Assembly: GCA_002314465.1 (NCBI GenBank)
Contig: DCGA01000011.1
Coordinates: 1-12,070, forward strand
Direction of reading: 5' to 3'
DNA length: 12,070 bases
DNA from: a bacterium UBA1790
GTDB taxonomy: Bacteria > Bacteroidota > Bacteroidia > Bacteroidales > Muribaculaceae
Shown here: piece by piece, positions 6,723 through 12,070 of the stretch
Position numbering within the stretch: position 1 is the stretch's first letter
Layout of the letters: every line of letters begins with the position of its first letter
The notes under the pieces: generated by a model
Told to the model about the DNA's origin: nothing
Databases searched by the model: none
What the model saw: the letters and a program-made list of their open reading frames with translations, nothing else
Translations under genes and position numbers: made by a program

Positions 6723-6801
6723 TGTACCCTCCCTATATTAGGGCCTCGTGAAGGAGATTTAGGGAGAGTTAAGATGCGTCTATTAGGTTTCTTCTTAACT
6801 T
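6692..6801 (-). ncRNA. Candidate small structured RNA, about 110 nt
   Basis: Not recognised as a known family. Read on the minus strand, a perfect TACCTTTG promoter box (6813-6806) is followed within a few bases by a hairpin with 8-base arms, AGTTAAGA (6800-6793) and TCTTAACT (6774-6767), and an 18-base loop. Next is a central stem, CTCCCT (6766-6761) with AGGGAG (6734-6729). The AGGG of that stem can instead pair with the nearer CCCT (6743-6740), so two folds compete. It ends in a GC-rich stem (6722-6701) with tetraloop TCGC and eight T (6698-6691). One pair in the terminal stem is G-U on the minus strand but A-C on the plus strand, supporting minus transcription. No start codon plus plausible frame is seen inside. 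The -33 element is weak. Start and end are estimates. Confidence 0.55.
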
Positions 6802-6805
6802 GGCG

Positions 6806-6813
6806 CAAAGGTA
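6806..6813 (-). promoter_or_regulatory. TACCTTTG promoter box for the candidate small RNA
   Basis: Exact match to the Bacteroidota -7 consensus TAnnTTTG on the minus strand, and identical to the efp box at 10225. The expected TTTG about 20 bases upstream is absent (CCGT is there); a TTTG occurs only 14 bases upstream. Strength is therefore uncertain. Confidence 0.5.
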
Positions 6814-6910
6814 AGCGCATATTGTGCCAAATTACGGTACAATCAAAAATTATTTTTCATTTTTGTTAAAAATTTTTCTGAAAACCGTGTAATAATTGTA
6901 AAAAATGCAG

Positions 6911-6918
6911 TACCTTTG
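6911..6918 (+). promoter_or_regulatory. TACCTTTG promoter box for the WYL regulator gene
   Basis: Perfect TAnnTTTG box placed 29 bases before the ATG at 6948. Transcription should start near 6924, leaving a leader of about 24 bases and supporting that ATG. The upstream -33 element is poor (GTGT at the expected distance). Confidence 0.55.
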
Positions 6919-6947
6919 AAGTCGTATTATTATTTTTGTAAAAGAAC

Positions 6948-7850
6948 ATGAACGCACCCACATTATTTAGTATCCAAATATGGCTGATTGATACCATATA
7001 TCGCTCAAGGAAGATTTCATTCCATGATCTTAATGAACTATGGCTACGCACCGAGATGAGCGGTGGCGTGGAAATGGCACGCTCTTCATTTAACCGCTAC
7101 AAGAAAATGGTTGAAGATGTATTCGGAGTAGTCATAGAATGTGACCGTCACGACGGCAACCGCTATTACATAGTCAACGAAGATGTTCTAAAGGGTCCCT
7201 CGATGAACAAATGGCTCTTTGACACAGTGGGCTTGTCCAAGTTTTTTATTGATAATATTTCACTTAGGAATCGCATCTTGTTTGACGAATATTATGAAGA
7301 CGAGGACAAGCTTAGGATTATCGCCCAGGCAATGAGGGAGAATAAGAAAGTTGCATTTGCTTTTTCATCGGACGGCGAAGGTGTTGCTCACAACCTGTTG
7401 CTTGCGCCATATACACTTAAGTGCGTTCAGCGCAACTGGTACTTGATGGGACTTCAAGACGACGGACGTTTTGGTATAGTACCATTAAGGCTGATGGATG
7501 ATTTACGGATAACCGACGAAGAATTTGTGTATGACACTTCTTTCTCCGACAAAGAACTTGTGGATAAGTGCTATGGTTGTGTTTCTAACCATACATTGCA
7601 ACCTGCGTGTATTGTCTTGCGAGCAAAGGGTAATCTGCGAAAAGTGCTTAAAGAGTTTCGCCTGCATTCGTCGCAGAGGGTTATTGACGAAACCGACACT
7701 TATACCGATTTTGAGTTAACTGTTGTGCCTTCGATAAACTTTGTCAGAGGATTGATGGTGTCTAACAAAAACCTTGAAGTTATCTCGCCGCAGTGGCTTG
7801 CCGATTGCGTGAAAAAAATCGACGACAAGGTGGTCTACTATAATAAATAG
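6948..7850 (+). CDS. WYL-domain transcriptional regulator
   Basis: A 300-residue regulator of the HTH-WYL class common in Bacteroidales. Residues about 8-80 form a winged-helix-like N-terminal DNA-binding region (SIQIWLIDTIYRSRKISFHDL, then ARSSFNRYKKMVEDVFG). The WYL domain occupies about 130-200 and contains the exact motif RNWYLMGLQDDGRFGIVPL (162-180), with W164-Y165-L166 and the family arginine R181. A WCX-like C-terminal segment follows (LRAKGNLRKVLKEF to the end). WYL domains are known in several systems to bind nucleic-acid ligands, and members regulate phage defence, DNA damage and other responses. The target here is unknown. No defence gene is adjacent. The gene is monocistronic between its own promoter box and a bidirectional terminator. 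Its base composition is more A/T-rich than the neighbouring housekeeping genes. Confidence 0.88.
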   Translation: MNAPTLFSIQIWLIDTIYRSRKISFHDLNELWLRTEMSGGVEMARSSFNRYKKMVEDVFGVVIECDRHDGNRYYIVNEDVLKGPSMNKWLFDTVGLSKFFIDNISLRNRILFDEYYEDEDKLRIIAQAMRENKKVAFAFSSDGEGVAHNLLLAPYTLKCVQRNWYLMGLQDDGRFGIVPLRLMDDLRITDEEFVYDTSFSDKELVDKCYGCVSNHTLQPACIVLRAKGNLRKVLKEFRLHSSQRVIDETDTYTDFELTVVPSINFVRGLMVSNKNLEVISPQWLADCVKKIDDKVVYYNK

Positions 7851-7870
7851 AAATACTATATATAAAGAAT

Positions 7871-7906
7871 AAAGGAATGCGTCCCCATCGGGGCGCATTC
7901 CTTTTT
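7871..7906. terminator. Bidirectional terminator between convergent genes
   Basis: GGAATGCG-T-CCCC and GGGG-CGCATTCC pair across a 3-base loop with one bulged T. The stem is flanked by AAA on the left and TTTTT on the right, so it has a T-run in both directions. It lies 20 bases after the WYL regulator stop and 26 bases beyond the 3' end of the convergent endonuclease gene (7933), and can serve both. Confidence 0.85.
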
Positions 7907-7932
7907 GTATCGTGGTAAGGCTCAACGGTGTA

Positions 7933-9606
7933 TTACCACACGATGAGTTTCACAGCCTTGGTCGATTGTGTGCTTGTGATGACATATACACCTGCGGGCA
8001 GGGTGATGAAGTCGTCGTTGCTCATCACGTCGAGATGCTGAGCGAGTGCACCTGCCATGGTGTAGATGTTCACGTTAGAGATGGGCTCGCTGCATTTAAC
8101 GAGTACACCGCCCTGTGTGGGAATAAACGCTGCGGGTTTGTCGGCGTTAACGCCTGTGATACCTGTCCAGTCGATGGTGATGGCATTGCTCTCGGCCGAT
8201 TCATAGCCCAGGCGGTAACTGTGCACGGTATAGGTGTGAATCTGCCCGGGTTTGCGGTCGGTGAACTCATAAGAGGTCTGCTCGGCATCGTCGGTAGTAA
8301 ATTCATCGTTAGAGAGAATCTGTCCGCTTGTGCTGTACACGGTGCGGTTGATGACATAGTAGTCGATTTTCTCACTGCCCAGGGGTTCCCATTGTGCAAC
8401 ATAGGTCGAGTCGGTGATGTCGGTTGCAGGAAGTGCGTGCACGCCGCTCAGTGTAGGAACGGGCAGGCATGAGCCCTTGAGTTCGCAACCTATACTGCCT
8501 GTGAGTCCACCGTCGCTTATTACCAGACGGGTGCTGTGGTCGCCCACCGCAGTGGGTGTATAGGTGATGCTCAGCGGATATCCGTCGGCGCTGCATGCTA
8601 TCTGGCGGTCGATTGAAGTAACCGAGGTTGAGAACATCTCCACGTCGTCGCGGTAGTGTGTCACACTAAGTTTGTTGGTAAGGTTGGCGCCTTTCACATA
8701 CATGGTGAGGGTGATGCTCTTGCCCAGAGCCACCTCGCCGAAGTTGAGCTGTGTGCCCTGTGTGGGTGTGATGAGTTCGGGATCGCCTGTCACCTCACCG
8801 CCCTCGGTAAATACCAGTCCCTGGCGGTCGCCCCATATGTACTCGATGAGGTTGGGGTTGTCGATAAAGGGGTTGCGGTTGTTCTGGCAACGGTACACGG
8901 CGTCGTTGCGGTTCTTTTCCTTGTCGCTCACGGGATCCTGGCGCGCCCACTTGAGCAAGAGGTCTATCGACCACTGGTTGAGTGTGAGCCATGTAGCGTT
9001 TGTCACCATATAGGTGTATTTCCAGGTATAATCCTGGTAGCATGCTGCCATATAGAAATAGGTGCGGGCAAAGTCGCCCTTGTACTGGTCGGCAGGTTCA
9101 AATACTGTTGTCGCGCCGCCACCTTGTCCGGCCTTGGGAGGACCCACCTTGGTTACGCCGTTGTCAAATGTTGCAGTCGACACTTCGCCCAGCGGATGGT
9201 TGTTTTTCTCCATGTTGGCATCACCGTCGGCAGGGTAGAGGTGGTTGATGTCGGTGTAAGCGGGAACTACGGCTCCGCCCCACCAGCTCTTGGGGAACGA
9301 GTGCTCGCGGTTCATACCCGATGTGGACCAACCGGGATTGTCGCTGAAGTAATAAGTCTTGTTGCTGTACATGTCCCACACCTGCTTCTTGTTGTCGGGC
9401 ATGCAGTCGGTCTCGGGGTAGTAACTCCACAGACTGTTATAGGTGAGCACGGTGTGCTTCATTGCCAGTTCGTGGACTGCGTCTTTGAGTGCGCGTCCGC
9501 TCTTGCCGTTAAGCGACGAGTAGTAGCCAGTGGGCACTGCAGCGGTTGCAATGAGACTGCAGGCAGCCAGTGCTATGGCTGCAAGTATATTGTGGCTTTT
9601 TTTCAT
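7933..9606 (-). CDS. Secreted endonuclease I family protein with C-terminal sorting domain
   Basis: An exported nuclease of 557 residues. Residues 1-23 are a signal peptide (LAAIALAACSLIATAA). Residues about 25-265 form the endonuclease I (EndA/Vvn, beta-beta-alpha-metal) domain. The active-site motif NREHSFPKSWWG (99-110) carries the likely catalytic His102 beside Glu101; DINHLYPADGDAN (119-131) and NRNPFIDNP (243-251) supply further metal and core residues. Residues about 285-380 resemble an ASPM/SPD-2/Hydin-type immunoglobulin domain (LNFGEVALGKSITL). About 385-480 is fibronectin III-like. The last 75 residues (VNIYTMAGA, LPAGVYVIT, KAVKLIVW) resemble a type IX secretion sorting domain, so the protein is probably released or surface-bound. 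It likely degrades extracellular DNA or RNA. Signal-peptide cysteine 16 has a weak lipobox-like setting, but SPI is favoured. Alone in its transcription unit. Confidence 0.88.
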   Translation of the reverse strand: MKKSHNILAAIALAACSLIATAAVPTGYYSSLNGKSGRALKDAVHELAMKHTVLTYNSLWSYYPETDCMPDNKKQVWDMYSNKTYYFSDNPGWSTSGMNREHSFPKSWWGGAVVPAYTDINHLYPADGDANMEKNNHPLGEVSTATFDNGVTKVGPPKAGQGGGATTVFEPADQYKGDFARTYFYMAACYQDYTWKYTYMVTNATWLTLNQWSIDLLLKWARQDPVSDKEKNRNDAVYRCQNNRNPFIDNPNLIEYIWGDRQGLVFTEGGEVTGDPELITPTQGTQLNFGEVALGKSITLTMYVKGANLTNKLSVTHYRDDVEMFSTSVTSIDRQIACSADGYPLSITYTPTAVGDHSTRLVISDGGLTGSIGCELKGSCLPVPTLSGVHALPATDITDSTYVAQWEPLGSEKIDYYVINRTVYSTSGQILSNDEFTTDDAEQTSYEFTDRKPGQIHTYTVHSYRLGYESAESNAITIDWTGITGVNADKPAAFIPTQGGVLVKCSEPISNVNIYTMAGALAQHLDVMSNDDFITLPAGVYVITSTQSTKAVKLIVW

Positions 9607-9643
9607 TTTTGTGTTTGGGTTGTTTATGTTTAATGTATTAAGT

Positions 9644-9677
9644 GTGTAAAATTACACAAAAATTCTGTAATGCGCAA
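9644..9677 (-). promoter_or_regulatory. Promoter of the endonuclease gene, with dyad over the -7 box
   Basis: On the minus strand TTG (9677-9675), 20 bases, then TAATTTTA (9654-9647), one base off the TAnnTTTG consensus, 41 bases before the ATG at 9606. The -7 box lies inside the dyad GTGTAA-AA-TTACAC (9644-9657), so it might be an operator, but short A/T dyads also arise by chance. Confidence 0.55.
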
Positions 9678-9712
9678 CTTTTGGACCAAATTCAACCCAT
9701 TGTGGCCAAAAG
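9678..9712. repeat. 7-bp inverted repeat upstream of the endonuclease promoter
   Basis: CTTTTGG (9678-9684) and CCAAAAG (9706-9712) are exact complements 21 bases apart. The left arm overlaps a second small palindrome, TTTGG-A-CCAAA (9680-9690). The position just upstream of the -33 element suits a regulator site, but no regulator can be named. Confidence 0.3.
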
Positions 9713-9770
9713 ACACACCATGCGTTAGGCGGGAAAAGTCGGGGGAAGGGGAGGTGTATATGCAACAAAT

Positions 9771-9880
9771 GCCGTTGTAATCGCCTGGCTGGCGATTATA
9801 ACGGCTATGCGTTCTTTGTGTTATTGCCCTGTTGCCCTGCCGTGGCAGGATAGTTCTTATCGCGGCGCTATTGCGCAGCG
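9771..9880. repeat. Cluster of three hairpins downstream of rpmH
   Basis: Three inverted repeats follow one another. GCCGTTGTAATCGCC (9771-9785) pairs with GGCGATTATAACGGC (9791-9805) over a 5-base loop; its one imperfect position is G-U on the plus strand and A-C on the minus. CCTGC (9836-9840) pairs with GCAGG (9845-9849). CGCGGCGC (9861-9868) pairs with GCGCAGCG (9873-9880) with one mismatch. They lie beyond the 3' end of rpmH and could end or protect its mRNA, although no good T-run follows on the minus strand. The remainder of 9607-9887 shows no coding sequence. Confidence 0.5.
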
Positions 9881-9887
9881 GTTAGAA

Positions 9888-10040
9888 TCACTTGTAAACT
9901 GAATCGCTTACTGTGAGGCTGTAACGACCCTTAGCACGACGACGAGCCAAAACCTTGCGGCCGTCAGCAGTTTTCATGCGGTGACGGAAACCGTGCTTGT
10001 GAGCCTTCTTGATGTTCGAGGGTTGGAATGTTCTTTTCAT
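9888..10040 (-). CDS. rpmH: 50S ribosomal protein L34
   Basis: A 50-residue, strongly basic protein that is a structural component of the large ribosomal subunit. It begins [20 protein letters not shown] and continues with the conserved core [19 protein letters not shown], the universal L34 pattern, then a short C-terminal tail ([11 protein letters not shown]). It runs from the ATG at 10040-10038 to the TGA at 9890-9888. In many bacteria rpmH sits beside rnpA and dnaA; here it instead diverges from efp and has its own consensus promoter. Length is normal for the phylum, whose L34 is slightly longer than the 46 residues of Escherichia coli. Confidence 0.97.
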   Translation of the reverse strand: MKRTFQPSNIKKAHKHGFRHRMKTADGRKVLARRRAKGRYSLTVSDSVYK

Positions 10041-10089
10041 CTCTATCTAATTTTTTGTTTTGTTTTCCTTATTTCGCAAAATGCGACTG

Positions 10090-10120
10090 CAAAATTACAC
10101 ACTTTTTTCTTAATACACAA
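10090..10120 (-). promoter_or_regulatory. rpmH promoter
   Basis: On the minus strand TTG (10120-10118), exactly 20 bases, then a perfect TAATTTTG box (10097-10090). Transcription should start near 10085, giving a leader of about 45 bases before the rpmH ATG. Confidence 0.75.
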
Positions 10121-10200
10121 GAATAACACGTTTTTTTCTTGTGAGAAAATCGTTTTTTCCGCGCTTTTATATATAATAATGAAAAAATTGCCTCCATTTA

Positions 10201-10232
10201 TTTGCGAGGGCGCTCGGTTTGTAGTACCTTTG
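10201..10232 (+). promoter_or_regulatory. efp promoter
   Basis: TTTG (10201-10204), exactly 20 bases, then TACCTTTG (10225-10232): a full match to the Bacteroidota consensus. Transcription should start near 10238, about 55 bases before the efp ATG. It is back-to-back with the rpmH promoter, about 80 bases apart. Confidence 0.8.
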
Positions 10233-10292
10233 CAGTCGATTATGCACTGATACATAATAAAAATCAAAAATATAACTTAGAAAAAACTTTTT

Positions 10293-10856
10293 ATGATTAA
10301 CGCTCAAGACATCAAAAACGGAACTTGCATCCGCATGGATGGAGACCTGTACTTCTGCATCGAATTCCTTCACGTAAAGCCCGGTAAGGGTAACACCTTC
10401 ATGCGCACTAAGCTGAAAAACGTGGTTGACGGCCGCGTATTGGAGCGCCGCTTCAACATCGGTGAGAAGCTGGAGGATGTACGTGTAGAGCGTCGCCCTT
10501 ACCAGTACCTGTACATGGATGGCGCCGACGCTATCTTCATGAACCAGGAGACTTACGAGCAGATTCCCATCTCTAAGGAACTCATCACCGGCGCCGACTA
10601 TATGAAGGAAAGCGACGTTGTAGAGGTTGTTAGCGATGCATCAACAGAGACAGTTCTCTTCGCCGAGATGCCCGTTAAGACTACGCTCAAGATTACTTAT
10701 ACCGAGCCCGGTGTAAAGGGTGACACTGCAACCAACTCACTGAAGCCCGCTACAGTTGAGACTGGTGCTACAGTACGTGTTCCCCTGTTCGTTAACGAGG
10801 GTGAGACCATCGAGGTTGACACTCGTGACGGTAGCTACCAGGGTCGCGTTCGCTAA
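10293..10856 (+). CDS. efp: Translation elongation factor P
   Basis: EF-P, 187 residues, binds the ribosome between the P and E sites and relieves stalling at consecutive prolines. All three beta-barrel domains are present. The N-terminal KOW-like domain includes [17 protein letters not shown] (27-43), whose loop tip is Lys32. The central OB domain spans about 65-127 ([20 protein letters not shown]). The C-terminal domain carries the EF-P signature near [18 protein letters not shown] and ends [12 protein letters not shown]. Lys32 at the loop tip is the position modified in other bacteria; no modification gene lies in the window, so its state here is unknown. ATG 10293 fits the family N-terminus ([10 protein letters not shown]). 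Single-gene unit with its own promoter and terminator. Confidence 0.97.
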   Translation: MINAQDIKNGTCIRMDGDLYFCIEFLHVKPGKGNTFMRTKLKNVVDGRVLERRFNIGEKLEDVRVERRPYQYLYMDGADAIFMNQETYEQIPISKELITGADYMKESDVVEVVSDASTETVLFAEMPVKTTLKITYTEPGVKGDTATNSLKPATVETGATVRVPLFVNEGETIEVDTRDGSYQGRVR

Positions 10857-10883
10857 TCTTTTAGCATCGTCGATTACACATAA

Positions 10884-10925
10884 AGGAGGGTTGTCCCGCT
10901 CATGCAGGACGCCCTCCTGTTGTTT
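10884..10925 (+). terminator. Terminator of efp
   Basis: AGGAGGG (10884-10890) pairs with CCCTCCT (10912-10918). An inner GTCC/GGAC continues the stem past a small internal bulge to a loop of about 10 bases. GTTGTTTTG follows. It lies 27 bases after the efp stop. Confidence 0.7.
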
Positions 10926-10996
10926 TGAACATGTATATGTTAATATCATGTGCAAAAAATAGGCGTTAAAAGCAAAGGGAATAAGCAAAAAAACAC

Positions 10997-11004
10997 TAAC
11001 TTTG
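10997..11004 (+). promoter_or_regulatory. TAACTTTG promoter box for dnaB
   Basis: Perfect TAnnTTTG box 28 bases before the dnaB ATG at 11033. No good TTTG lies at the expected upstream distance (CAAA instead). Its place after the efp terminator supports separate transcription of dnaB. Confidence 0.55.
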
Positions 11005-11032
11005 CAATCAGAACAAAAAGACGAATAACAAC

Positions 11033-12070
11033 ATGGCAGACAATAACAACTCCCGCCGACGCCCGCAGCATGAGCAGCAGCTCGTGAGCGAGTTTGGCAA
11101 GCTACAGCCGCAGGACCTTAAGATTGAAGAGGCCGTGCTGGGTGCACTCATGCTCGAGAAGGACGCTTACGCCAATGTGAGCGATATCCTCAAGCCCGAG
11201 AGTTTCTACGACACAAGTCACCAGCTCATCTACGAGGCTATCGTGGAACTGGGAGCTAAGCAGCGTCCCATCGACATGCTCACCGTCACCGAGCAACTGC
11301 GCAACGACGGCAACCTGGAGCAGGTGGGTGGCGCGGCTCGCATCTCGCAGCTCACCGGCTTGGTGTCGAGTGCTGCCAATGTAGAGTTCCATGCACGCAT
11401 CATCGCACAGAAGTACATCGCTCGCCGTCTCATCACCTTCAGCAGCACTATCCAGTCGAAGGCGTTTGACGAGACCAACGATGTGTATGACCTCATGCAG
11501 GAGGCCGAGGGCGCTCTCTTCGAGATTTCCAAGAATACCCTCAAGCGCGACGTGCAGCAGATCGACCCCATCATCAGCGAGGCTATCAAGAAAATCCAGG
11601 AGGCCGCCAATAATACCAGCGGTCTGAGCGGATTGGCTACCGGTTACCACCAGCTCGACAAGATGACATCGGGTTGGCAGAACAGCGACCTCATCATCAT
11701 TGCGGCGCGTCCGGCGATGGGTAAGACCGCGTTTGTGCTCTCAATGGCCAAGAACATGGCTGTGGACAACAACACGCCCACCGCAATCTTCTCGCTCGAG
11801 ATGAGCAACCTCCAGCTTGTAAACCGTCTCATAAGTAACGTGTGCGAGCTCGAGCGTGAAAAAATCAAGAGCGGACAACTCTCTAACGAGGACTGGGAAA
11901 AACTCATGACTCGTTCGCGCAAACTCTTCTCGGCACCCCTCTATGTCGACGATACCCCGTCGCTCTCGGTATTTGAGTTCCAGACCAAGGCCCGCCGTCT
12001 CAAGAGCGAGCACGACATCAAGATAATCATCATCGACTACCTGCAGCTTATGAATGCCTCGGGTATGAAG
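11033..12070 (+). CDS. dnaB: Replicative DNA helicase DnaB (5' part, runs off the window)
   Basis: The frame is open from the ATG at 11033 to the last base, 346 codons of an expected 500 or so. DnaB is the hexameric, ATP-driven 5'-3' helicase of the replication fork. After a short hydrophilic leader (MADNNNSRRRPQHEQQ) comes the N-terminal domain from about residue 28 (KIEEAVLGALMLEKDAY to the helical hairpin near 160), then a linker helix and the RecA-like domain opening with SGLATGYHQLDKMTSGW. Walker A is ARPAMGKTAF with Lys231 and Thr232. SLEMS, the family's motif with the catalytic glutamate, follows. Walker B is IIIIDYLQLM with Asp335. No intein interrupts Walker A. The DNA-binding loops and the C-terminus lie outside the window. 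Confidence 0.96.
   Translation, partial: MADNNNSRRRPQHEQQLVSEFGKLQPQDLKIEEAVLGALMLEKDAYANVSDILKPESFYDTSHQLIYEAIVELGAKQRPIDMLTVTEQLRNDGNLEQVGGAARISQLTGLVSSAANVEFHARIIAQKYIARRLITFSSTIQSKAFDETNDVYDLMQEAEGALFEISKNTLKRDVQQIDPIISEAIKKIQEAANNTSGLSGLATGYHQLDKMTSGWQNSDLIIIAARPAMGKTAFVLSMAKNMAVDNNTPTAIFSLEMSNLQLVNRLISNVCELEREKIKSGQLSNEDWEKLMTRSRKLFSAPLYVDDTPSLSVFEFQTKARRLKSEHDIKIIIIDYLQLMNASGMK

Larger units (their letters stand above)
6576..6947. other. Intergenic region holding terminator, candidate sRNA and divergent promoters
   Basis: No coding sequence is convincing in these 372 bases. From left to right: the kor terminator (6603-6633), an unremarkable A/T-rich stretch (6634-6690), the candidate minus-strand small RNA (6692-6801) with its promoter box (6806-6813), an A/T-rich spacer (6814-6910), and the plus-strand TACCTTTG box for the WYL regulator (6911-6918). 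The two promoter boxes are identical and diverge from each other. Confidence 0.7.

Noticed and set aside
6815..6831. A sigma-54-like pattern (TGGCAC then GC at the -24/-12 spacing) upstream of the candidate small RNA
   Set aside because: The -12 half reads GCGC rather than TTGC, it overlaps a better TACCTTTG box, and a single partial match in A/T-rich DNA is easily accidental.
6576..6947. Insertion-sequence remnant or CRISPR array in the korC-WYL gap
   Set aside because: No regularly spaced repeats, terminal inverted repeats with target duplications, or transposase fragments are visible.
8656..9633. A 325-codon plus-strand open frame opposite the endonuclease gene
   Set aside because: The minus-strand protein has a signal peptide and catalytic motifs; the plus frame resembles no family and is explained by codon bias.
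10884..10890. AGGAGGG as a strong Shine-Dalgarno site for a gene after efp
   Set aside because: No start codon with a plausible frame follows; the bases are the left arm of the efp terminator.

Overview
The window looks like chromosomal DNA of a Bacteroidales bacterium (phylum Bacteroidota), probably a gut-type lineage such as Muribaculaceae or Prevotellaceae; the family is a guess. The evidence is several promoters of the Bacteroidota form (TTTG, about 20 bases, TAnnTTTG), almost no Shine-Dalgarno sequences, a secreted nuclease with a type IX secretion-like C-terminal domain, and protein sequences (EF-P, L34, oxoacid:ferredoxin oxidoreductase) of Bacteroidetes type. I see no phage, transposon, CRISPR or tRNA/rRNA gene.

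Layout. Positions 1-3109 (minus strand) hold a multidrug-efflux operon in the order TetR-type repressor, TolC-like outer-membrane factor, lipoprotein membrane-fusion protein, and the first seven codons of what is probably the RND pump, which runs off the left edge. Upstream (3110-3517) is an intergenic region with a consensus promoter and inverted repeats that could be repressor sites. Positions 3518-6575 (plus strand) hold a small bacterial PH-domain protein followed by a four-gene 2-oxoacid:ferredoxin oxidoreductase operon (ferredoxin-like delta, alpha, beta, gamma), closed by a strong hairpin.

The 372-base gap 6576-6947 appears to hold a small untranslated RNA on the minus strand (about 6692-6801). 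It has its own TACCTTTG promoter box, a 5' hairpin, a central stem and an intrinsic terminator ending in eight T. Facing away from it is a WYL-domain regulator (6948-7850). A bidirectional terminator separates this from a convergent, exported endonuclease I (7933-9606, minus). A hairpin-rich spacer follows. Then rpmH (L34, minus) and efp (EF-P, plus) diverge from a shared 252-base region with two good promoters. The last gene is the 5' part of dnaB, open at the right edge.

Functionally the window combines housekeeping genes (translation: L34, EF-P; replication: DnaB; anaerobic oxoacid metabolism: Kor/Vor) with envelope functions (tripartite efflux, secreted nuclease). The most unusual element is the candidate small RNA next to the WYL regulator; everything else belongs to known families.
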